Shown here piece after piece: positions 56,397 to 64,000 of a stretch of DNA of 64,000 bases (position 1 is the first letter of the stretch; every line of letters starts with the position of its first letter). The stretch lies in NCBI GenBank assembly GCA_004835665.1, contig RBKR01000026.1, positions 1 through 64,000 on the forward strand. The letters run 5' to 3'. The position numbers were made by a program, and so were the translations under genes. Below the pieces are notes generated by a model. It did no database searches and had not been told where the DNA came from. It saw nothing but the letters and a program-made list of their open reading frames with translations. The DNA is from Phoma sp. XZ068. Taxonomy: Eukaryota > Ascomycota > Dothideomycetes > Pleosporales > Didymellaceae.

Positions 56397-56957
56397 CTAT
56401 CTAGCAATCTCCTTATGCTTCGTTCTTGGTGTGTCATTTTCTCCCAAAATGCCGATTCTCCTCCATATCCCAACATCACTCGTCTCACCAAACTGTTTCT
56501 CAGCATCCTCCCCTTTCCACTCGCTTTGGCCTTCAACTTGTAGCAGCAGGCAAATCTCGCATGCTTGGTGCCTACACTCTCTGCACTGTTGAAGTCTATA
56601 GCTGGGTGTCCAATGCCACGTGTCGTGCGGTCCGCGAATGTAACGCAGACATTTGAAATGTGTGGCTGTGCTATAACTGTTGGTGGCGTGGCAAGCAGCG
56701 TGACAGCAACGCCAATGGAACGTTAGTGGGAGAGATGGAGTGTGAGTCGCTGATGCTTGGAGACGCGAACGCGCAAGGAGGTTAGCTTTATGAGAGGATG
56801 TGTGTGGAGTTTTAGTGACAGTAAATGTACGCAAGGTGTGCTCGAGGAGTTGGGGCTTGGGGATGAACAGGATGGGGCTCGCGGCAAAGACTTCGGGTTG
56901 GGAGCGGCGGCTGGATGGCGATGGTGCATCGCTGCGAATTATGCGATGCTGTGGCAT
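56397..56957 (-). CDS. small putative zinc-binding protein
   Basis: Single frame of 186 codons, ATG at 56957. The N-terminal half is Ser/Pro/His-rich. Metal-binding pairs follow: HWRCCHAACHA, HFKCLRY, then CRECRHQACEIC, a C-x2-C-x4-C-x2-C ribbon-like cluster resembling the small fungal proteins that contain W-x-C-C and C-x-x-C-x-H pairs. The tail is charged (GQSEWKGEDAEKQFGE). Function unknown; protein or nucleic-acid binding is possible. A shorter start cannot be excluded. Confidence 0.55.
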   Translation of the reverse strand: MPQHRIIRSDAPSPSSRRSQPEVFAASPILFIPKPQLLEHTLRTFTVTKTPHTSSHKANLLARSRLQASATHTPSLPLTFHWRCCHAACHATNSYSTATHFKCLRYIRGPHDTWHWTPSYRLQQCRECRHQACEICLLLQVEGQSEWKGEDAEKQFGETSDVGIWRRIGILGENDTPRTKHKEIAR

Positions 56958-57763
56958 TAATGATCACAGCAAGCTTTTTGAGTAAGACAAAGCGGGGAAA
57001 TGTATTCTTTTAATCTTCATACCATGCTAGTGGTGAATGGTAAGCTGCCATGTTGGTAAGCGGTTGTCCTGGTGAAGTGAAGAGTTGAACGGTCACAGCG
57101 CCTCACAATAGACCCACTTCTCCATAACATTATTCACATCGATGCTATATCTACAGTGCAAAAGTGTGGTGTTTCCTGTGCTTCCCAGTGAGTGCATGTA
57201 TGCTGACAAGGCTGAAGAGCGTTCTGGCCCTCTGGTGTCACAGCCTCCATTGTCACTAGCGAGATTTCACAATACTCTGCATTCACAACACTCTACACTA
57301 ACGCGTCTGTCTGGGTATATTCAGCCGTCATTATAACACTTCTTCTCACCCGAAGTTTCTCCGCGCGATGGTCTTTTCTCAATTATCTTATATGCATGAT
57401 CTTCCTAGAACTCATCCTCTCGGCCCCCAACTCATCCAAGAGTTCCAACGCCACCTGCAGTGTTCGCTAGCAAGGCGTGGCGTCCGCCAAGTCGTACCAC
57501 TTGTGCAGTTTGGAACATGTGCTCACATGTACCAGGCTACGATGGGCACTCTCAGCCTGATCACCACGCTTGCTGACCACCTAGCTCTCTTACACAATTA
57601 TTAACGCTGTACACCGCAAGACCGTTCCTGACTACATGCCTTGCGCTCTCCAATCTTCGAGCCGACCGTTTTGGAATAAAAGCCCTCGCGTGTTATATCA
57701 GCTCCAACTTATCGCCTTCAGCTTACACCTCGCTCCGCAGTGTCGGAGAAGTAGCTCAACGTC
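56958..57763. other. intergenic region, no gene recognised
   Basis: A frame at 57,368-57,604 (MVFSQLSYMHDLPRTHPLG) lacks any recognisable domain and is not called. Confidence 0.5.
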
Positions 57764-59947
57764 ATGGCTCCTGTCCTGCCGGACTGGCCTATCGATGAAG
57801 ACGTCTATACAGGATTCTGGATTAATCAGTCTCTCGGCAAGTTTCGCGCTGCCACAATCACCCTCAATCAAAGCACGTGGAATTACTTGATCGCATTCAT
57901 AGCTTTGTTCGTTGGCGCGACCGCTCGGAGCGTCTGGAAATTGATCCGATATGTACTCCACCAACATTGCTCAACAACCATTGGTCTGGATGGGATATAT
58001 CATCAGAGACAGGCTGTATTGCGCAATACATCGCTTGCCACCGATGCCGCTATACAATTGTTAGAGATCAGCCATGTGTGGCGTCACCGATCCCACGGCA
58101 GCATAACAAAACGAATTCTACCGCTTTGTATACTGGCCGTTTTGGTCTCTATATCTACCACGGCAGCAGGTGAGTTCATCTTATATTGTTCTATAGAAAT
58201 TAGGCCTAACCATGATTAGGATTTCTCTCATCACAACTGTTCGATAGCTCTCCTAGCGAGGTTTTGATCAAAGGCCGACATTGCGGTGTTCTGCCGTTCG
58301 GCCTTCCTCCTGATGAAGACGCTGTAGCTGGAGCTGTGATACGTTACCAAACTCAAAAGTCTTCTGAGGATATCCTATACGCGACACGCTGCTATAGCAA
58401 CGAAACGAGTAATGACTGCCAGAGATTCGTCGAACAGTCTCTGCCGTACACATTTGAAGGCAATGCTTCTTGCCCTTTCGCACCTGAGATGTGCAAGATG
58501 CCCTACGGCAACCTAATCCTCGATACTGGTGAGCTTGACTCGGTGAAGCAGCTAGGGCTGAACAAGGGTCCTAGATTTACACTGAGATATCGAGCCCACT
58601 GTGCACCGTTAGTTACGAAAGGCTTCACACACGTTACACAAGTGCGTAATTCTACAAGGAGTTTCAGGAGCTACGATTATGGAAGTAAAGACAACTACTC
58701 CTGGGTCCACATAATCGAGGAAGACGCTGAGCGGTTTCGAGCGCGGAACCTAATCGGGGGCACATACAAGATTTCGTAAGTCGCTGAGGTCATCGGAACG
58801 ATCTTTGCTGAACTATAGTAACACAAGTACAGAAGTGTTGTAGCTTACACCTCAGATGTGGAGCTTATACCACAGCTCGAGCAACCAAACGTAACGGTAT
58901 CATTAGTATTCTTAGACTCGTCAGACGTCTGGTATGCCAACAAAACTGACGACCCTTGGTTCTCTGCTACTACGCCGTCTACTACCAACGCTAGCAGACT
59001 GGCAAGCGGCGATTTCTTCTACTTTGCAGATGAGCCTGTCGGTGTAATGGGCTGTACAACACAGCTTTTCTTCTGCAACCCTGACTCTCCATCTAAATGC
59101 CCAAACTCGCTGCAACATCCGATTACAGGTGTTAAAGCAGCGTGGTCAGATCCTCGAGATCAGCAACAGCTTTATCCGATACTCGTAGCGCAATATCAGT
59201 ACAGCATGGGTAGAGGTATGTCTGAGGTTTTGTACAGAATGTCGGGTGCACCGACACTTCTAGCACGCAACAGCTTAGATAGGGGGCGACAAGAAGCGAC
59301 GCTGCCATTCAATCAATGGCAGTTTGAGCGCGAGCATCTATTCAAAGCAACGCTTGCCTCTTGGCAATCTAGTCTGGTCCAATATGCGAGGGGCTCCTGG
59401 TATGGTCGTTCCAACTGTGACGAGGATTTCCTATGTGAACGAACTTGCTACAGTCAGGTAAGGTTGTGACGCAGTACTCCTGAGCTCCGTTAACGCAATG
59501 CAGAGAATCCGATCATCAAGGTTCCACTCCTTCAGAGCATGGAAGCTTTTCTTCACCTTGGGCTTGGGAACTATCATCATGCTCATAGCACACTACATGG
59601 AAGCCATCGTCGATCTACTTCTAAACCACACCCGCCTAGGGAGGCACAAGACGCTGGTCCATGGTCATGCTGAATGGCAATCGGGCTCTACGCTGCAACT
59701 CCAACGCATCGCACACGAGAATCTCGGGCTGGGAACTTGGAAACGAACGGACGAGCCAGTGCCAGTGACGAACGCAGGAGAAGTTCTTGGCATCTATGAC
59801 ACCAGCAACCCGAAACATACTCGCTTGGTCAGACCCAGTACTGAGATGAACAACATGGACGTTACCAACAACACCGGAACTGGTAGAATTCAGGGCACAA
59901 ACGCAAAGATCCAGTACCTGCGACTGCCCAGCCACGAGCAGCTATAA
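57764..59947 (+). CDS. multi-pass membrane protein of unknown function
   Basis: Four exons, 57764-58169, 58220-58775, 58833-59457 and 59504-59947, introns 50 bp (GTGAGT...TTAG), 57 bp (GTAAGT...ACAG) and 46 bp (GTAAGG...TGCAG); 676 aa, frame closes. Membrane segments: YLIAFIALFVGATARSVW (near 45), ILPLCILAVLVSISTTAA (near 120) and LFFTLGLGTIIMLIAHYMEA (near 545). Between the second and third lies a large region with N-glycosylation sites (NETS, NAS, NYS) and Cys pairs (RCYSNET, NDCQRF, SCPFAPEMC), so it is probably extracellular. The cytosolic end is hydrophilic. I do not recognise a named family; similar lineage-specific proteins are common in Pezizomycotina. A surface or transport-related role is a guess. 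Confidence 0.8.
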
Positions 59948-60823
59948 CGTTGCGGTACCGTTACCTTTATTCACTCAGCGAGACCATTACATGCAATTAG
60001 ATGACAATGAGAGGGCAGTTCACGTCTGCGGGGATATGGGTTGGCGGACATTGCTTCTTGTGAATAGACATCATACAATTAATGCAAGCCACTCCAAACG
60101 TTGGCGTGTGGAGGGCTCTATCGCTGCGCATTAGTACATGGTACAAAAGATTCAAAAAAGAATTGCCATTGCCACCATGCTCTTAACACAGCAGCTCCAT
60201 ACCCCAAGTGCCTACTCCTTTAACTATGCATTTTCCCTACTATATACCTTGAACTAATCCTAGACACAGAAAAGGTTTCGCACAGCCAGACTTGACAAGA
60301 ATTTGCATGAGAGAAGCCAGGAACATTATCTTCAGCATCTCAAGCTCTCCCACAGCACAGACATTTCTTTACTCCTTCACACACCCTACCCAGCGCGTAC
60401 CGCTTACATCACACCAACACCGAGGAACTAACATCTAACATCACATCCAACAACCAACATCACATTCAACATACAGCAATGTCAATCAGATGATACACTC
60501 AAATTACTATCCACTTCTTCCCTTCCCTGCTGGCACCATCCAATCCAATTCAATACAACAAGGAGTGCAACGGCACGTAGGCCTCATTACGCCATGCTCT
60601 CTCCTCTCGCCTCGCCTCGCCTCGCCTCGCGGTATGTGCTGGATAAATAAAAGAATTTTAATATGGTATGGATTCAAGGGATATGCAAGAAAGGAACTGC
60701 TCCGCCTCGACTCAACACTCGCTTGGTATGGACAGATATAAATAGCAAAAAGGACCGTATGCACTGCTCTCTTTTCCCAAACACCAATGATGGACATGAA
60801 ACGTGACGGACTCAAGATACTAT
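59948..60823. other. intergenic, no gene recognised
   Basis: Between the convergent membrane-protein and GH16 genes. A five-copy CTCGC run lies near 60,607-60,631. Confidence 0.6.
60607..60631. repeat. CTCGC tandem microsatellite
   Basis: Five CTCGC units in the 3' intergenic region of the GH16 gene. Confidence 0.7.
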
Positions 60824-62278
60824 CTACAAGCCAGCGGCCAGGCCAGCAATGGCGACGACGACGGCGAGGATGGAGCCGGCGAGCCGGGGCTCGATGCTTG
60901 CTGCTCCGGAACTGCTGTTCTGTCCGCTGGAGCTGCCGCCTTGGCTGAAATCGGTGGAGCCGCCGCCGCCGACAGTATTGCCAGCGTCTCCTGTGGCCTG
61001 AGCACCGCTTCCTGTCGCGGAAGCTTGTGTCGATGTCTCCTCAGCGCGGTTGCCGCCTCCTACATTACCACCGGGGACGTTGGCGACATCTGCAGTCTGC
61101 GATGCCTTGGGATCGCCAGACTTGGGAGCCTCACCAGGCTTCTCGCCAGTGCCCATGAGCGAGCCGAGGATGACTTGATCGTTTGTGATCTCGACCGTGT
61201 TGTTGGTGCCGGCATAATCAGTGTACTTGTAGCTCTTCGAGCCCGACTTCTTGATGCCGGAAGGAGGGTCGTAGCAGTCGACGGTGACTTCCTGGAAGCG
61301 GGCGTAGTAGTAGCCGTTCTGCATGTAGGGGCTGTTCCAGTCGATCTCACCACCGGCCCAGTCGATGGTACCCTTCTCGTTGGTGGGCAGACCGGCAGGC
61401 CAGAGGGAAAGCATGATGCGGGAGGGTGTCTGGGGGTAGTCGAAGCGGCCGGAGGTGCCGTTCCAGGTGTCCTTGCGGTTGAGTGTGCGCAGGTCGTTGC
61501 CGTCGATGGACCATGTGAGCGAATCCTGCTTCCAGTCGACGCAGTACTCGTGCATGTTCTGGACAGTGTTGCCTCCAGGTACAGTCAGGTTCTTACCGTT
61601 CGTGTCTGCATGGTGTTAGCTTGATCATTGCATCGTACACCAGGCTACCTACAAACTGTGACACCCTGGGAGTAGAAGTTGGACTGAACGTGGCCAGTGT
61701 CAACACCGACCCACTCGAAATCGATCTCGTCCTTGGCATCAGACATGAGAATGAAGGCTGTGACAACACCCTTGCCCTGGGCAGTGGTGGCCTTGGCACA
61801 GATCTTGCCGTACCACACGTAATGTGTCGAGGCCAGCAGTGTTCCGACTGTGCCCTGGGCCATAGTCAGGAGCGTCGACTTCTTGCCGCTGCTGGGGTCG
61901 GTGTAGATGGCGGGCATGCCCTGCGACTGCCAGTCGATCTTGGACGAGTCGCCGAGGTACTTGTCGATGCTCTGGACATTGCTGAGCGAGTCGAGCGAGT
62001 ATGTGCCAGACTTGCAGACGGGGCCGGGCACGCAGGAGTCGAAAGAGTGCGACATGAGCGGGTCGCAACCGCCGAGGCAGAAAGCGCCAACACCGCAATC
62101 ACCGTACACTGCAAGGCTGTTAGCAGCGCAACACGGGCGCCGGGGTGGAAAAGGACGCACGTGAGCAGCATGGTGTGTCCTCCGGGCAGTGGCTGTTCTT
62201 TGTGCATTTTGCGCCGGCATAGGCGGTGCCCGCGAGGGTTGCCGCAGCGAGGACGGCGGAAAAAGCGCCGCGAACCAT
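60824..62278 (-). CDS. GPI-anchored Crh-type cell-wall transglycosylase (GH16)
   Basis: Three exons, 62278-62161, 62108-61653 and 61605-60824, introns 52 bp (GTGCGT...TGCAG) and 47 bp (GTAGGT...TGCAG); 451 aa, frame closes. Signal peptide MVRGAFSAVLAAATLAGTAYA, then a short cysteine-rich chitin-binding-like segment (AKCTKNSHC, PCC, YGDCGVGAFC). The catalytic motif DEIDFEWVG holds the E-x-D-x-E of GH16. EYCVDWKQDSLTWSIDG and RIMLSLWPAGLP follow. The tail is Ser/Gly-rich and ends with a hydrophobic GPI signal (AGSILAVVVAIAGLAAGL). Crh/Utr2 proteins join chitin to beta-1,6- or beta-1,3-glucan in the fungal wall. This is a self-wall enzyme, unlike the plant-wall enzymes elsewhere in the window. 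Confidence 0.95.
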
Positions 62279-63132
62279 TATCGCGGGGATGTCGTGTAAG
62301 GATGCTAAAAGAGCAGCTCGTGCAGCGTGCAGCTGTCAAAAAACGGTCACCACTCCAACCGGGACGGACGTGCGAATGATGCGCCGGACGTGCCTTCCAA
62401 GGATGTTGATGAACAGGCAGGCGTGAAGAGATCCGGGGGAGCAAGCGAATGGGGCAGTGGTCGAAGGGTGGGTATTACGAGGGTGTGTGCCCCTGAAGCG
62501 TAGTGGAGCCGTCGGGTGCTGTAGCGAGTGTCGTAGGTCACGTTTGCAGCGACCTGGGGATTAGTAGTAGGAAAGCGACGGACGAGGAACGAAACACGCG
62601 GCGGTGCAGGTGAGAGAGGCTTTGTATGAGGGCGCGGCAGCGACGAGGGAGGGAGTACGAGGTGCGCTTAAGCGGATTGGGCCCCAGGGAAGGTGCTATC
62701 CAAGTCCGTGACACAAAGCGCCGAGGGTCCCCTTCCCATTCGGTGTGCGCTAGCACCCCATCGAGCTGCTGTTAATGTCAATCCGCGAACCGCGTCTCAC
62801 GATTTGCGCCTGGTTATGCCTTCCACTTTGCCATCACGAGCGGCGCAGGCCCGCTGCTTGCCTGAGTGCTTGTCAGCGCGCCCAGTCGCACAATCGCACG
62901 GTCAATTGCTCTTCAGGCCGATGTCTGCGATACTTTTTACCCTGCATCGCCACCCTGCAGCTGTTAGCAGCCCTCTAGCGCAATCTCAATAGCGTCCAGT
63001 TATTTTTGGTCGGCCTATCGACAACACCACCCGAGCAGCCCTGCATCGCACAACCCCGCGCCCCACGCGCTCTGTACCCCAACAAACCCTGGAATGTGCA
63101 TCTGTCAGACTGTGTTTTGTTTTGCCTGCGTC
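62279..63132. other. upstream region of the GH16 gene, no gene recognised
   Basis: Promoter side of GH16. Only short open frames. Confidence 0.55.
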
Positions 63133-63420
63133 ATGACGGCTGCCGCGTGCTGCAATGGCTGCAAAACGAAACAGCATTCCTCTTGCTCGTGCGGGCTGTG
63201 GCAGTCGCCCCTGACTGACCGGAAATGCGGCTGCCGAGTACGAGCACAACACCAAGAAATATCTCAGCGCCGTCGTGATGATCTCCGTGGCAGGCCTCAC
63301 AGGTCACATGCAATGCTCGATCGTGGCAAGCTCGTGCGTTTAGGCAATTATTCTCAAACCAAAATTCCGTTTTGCTTATTGGATGCTGATGCATTCCTTC
63401 GTATCACTCGTCAAGCATGA
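63133..63420 (+). CDS. possible small cysteine-rich, metallothionein-like open frame
   Basis: An ATG at 63133 opens MTAAACCNGCKTKQHSSCSC, then KCGCRV, giving seven Cys in 35 codons in CC-x2-C, C-x-C and C-x-C arrangement, as in fungal metallothioneins. After CGCRV the frame runs on into basic, non-Cys sequence to 63420. A donor-like GTACGA just after CGCR could end the exon. An upstream in-frame ATG at 63094 (MCICQTVFCFACVMT) adds more Cys. It could equally be a chance open frame in the GH16/MYND intergenic region. Confidence 0.25.
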   Translation: MTAAACCNGCKTKQHSSCSCGLWQSPLTDRKCGCRVRAQHQEISQRRRDDLRGRPHRSHAMLDRGKLVRLGNYSQTKIPFCLLDADAFLRITRQA

Positions 63421-63636
63421 CCCTGCGACCATTCCATGAGTCGTGTAACTTTTTCCAAAACCAAAGGTCTGAATATCTCAAACAACCTTGACCAACTCTT
63501 TTGACACTCTCAATGTGCTTACTTTGCAACCATTCAGTCCAGGACAGTCCTGGTGTTTTCACACCTCCACACACTACGTTCAGGCGCACCCTCCATTCCA
63601 GCGCTGTATCACGATGTCTAGCTTCTAGCCAGTCAA

Positions 63637-64000
63637 CTAAGCCGCATCGTCCCCCACCGCCTTCTCTTGCACCTGCTTGCACATCTGCTTGTGCTTCTTC
63701 CAGTCCTTCTTCTGGCAGTCGGGCGAGCAGTATGGAGCAGTCTTACACTTGGCGCACTTCAGCAGTGAGTTGCCGGCCTTTGTAGTCGCAGCGCCGCACT
63801 TGAGACATTCATCTTTCTTAGCCTTGGTAACTTCCGTGCGAGAACCATTCCCGTACCGCTGCGGTCGAGTCGAGGAGGACCGAACAGCAACGGTGCCGAC
63901 GTCGTCCTTGCTGATGGGAGAGGCGAAGATGACTGGAATGGCGACGCGCACCGCGAGGTGGATGACGCTCTTGAAGCAGTTCGTGCTGGCGAGGTACTTG
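63637..64000 (-). CDS. MYND-type zinc-finger protein, 3' end only
   Basis: The coding frame enters from beyond the right edge and stops at 63637, so only the last 120 codons are here and the start is outside the window. The MYND finger is complete: CLKCGAATTKAGNSLLKCAK, CKTAPYCSPDCQ, then DWKKHKQMC, with the C-x2-C, C-x2-C, C-x3-C and H-x3-C zinc ligands. MYND fingers bind proline-rich partner peptides. The upstream part (KYLASTNCFKSVIHLAVRVA) gives no further clue. The full protein family cannot be named from this piece. Confidence 0.85.
   Translation of the reverse strand, partial: KYLASTNCFKSVIHLAVRVAIPVIFASPISKDDVGTVAVRSSSTRPQRYGNGSRTEVTKAKKDECLKCGAATTKAGNSLLKCAKCKTAPYCSPDCQKKDWKKHKQMCKQVQEKAVGDDAA

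Noticed and set aside
1..64000. CRISPR arrays, prokaryotic operons, rRNA genes
   Set aside because: None seen; the tandem arrays lack the repeat-spacer pattern and the genes are eukaryotic with introns.

Overview
The window is the left end of a chromosome of a filamentous ascomycete, most likely a plant-associated Dothideomycete (Pleosporales-like). Bases 1-94 are CCCTAA telomere repeats. Genes carry short (46-126 bp) fungal introns. One 7 kb block shows the C-to-T and G-to-A decay of repeat-induced point mutation (RIP). The gene content is that of a pectin- and xylan-degrading fungus. The organism assignment is inferred from these features and not from any database search.

Bases 1-11 kb are the subtelomere: telomere, CT-rich low-complexity sequence, an 18-bp tandem repeat, and GC-rich degenerate repeat modules that contain interstitial telomere motifs. 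Then comes an intact telomere-linked RecQ-type helicase (TLH) on the minus strand, facing away from an unrecognised 597-aa gene across a 213-bp shared promoter. Bases about 11.07-18.35 kb are a second, direct copy of about 1.4-10.9 kb. It is fully RIP-mutated and AT-rich, has a dead helicase, and seems to have lost the 597-aa partner. The copy next to the telomere is clean and the inner copy is destroyed, which suggests the outer copy arrived after RIP, for example by telomere exchange.

From 18.35 kb on the sequence is ordinary chromosome. Secreted plant-cell-wall enzymes are frequent: pectate lyase PL1 (20.1 kb), xylanase GH11 (26.8), exopolygalacturonase GH28 (28.1-29.5), a GH5-like enzyme with an apparent frameshift (41.9-43.1) and pectin methylesterase CE8 (51.5-52.8). 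A six-cysteine small secreted protein (24.2) is an effector candidate. Between and after them are an F-box/LRR protein, a VOC/glyoxalase-fold protein, a forkhead factor, cactin (spliceosome-associated) divergent from an XLF/Nej1 DNA-repair factor, a low-complexity 935-aa protein, a SAM methyltransferase converging on an AsaB/GA4-desaturase-like oxygenase, a ferric reductase, a methionine-permease-like transporter, a 676-aa membrane protein, a Crh-type GH16 cell-wall transglycosylase, and the 3' end of a MYND-finger gene cut by the window edge.

All exon-intron models were read by eye from splice sites and frame closure. Those described as closing in frame have exon lengths summing to whole codons.
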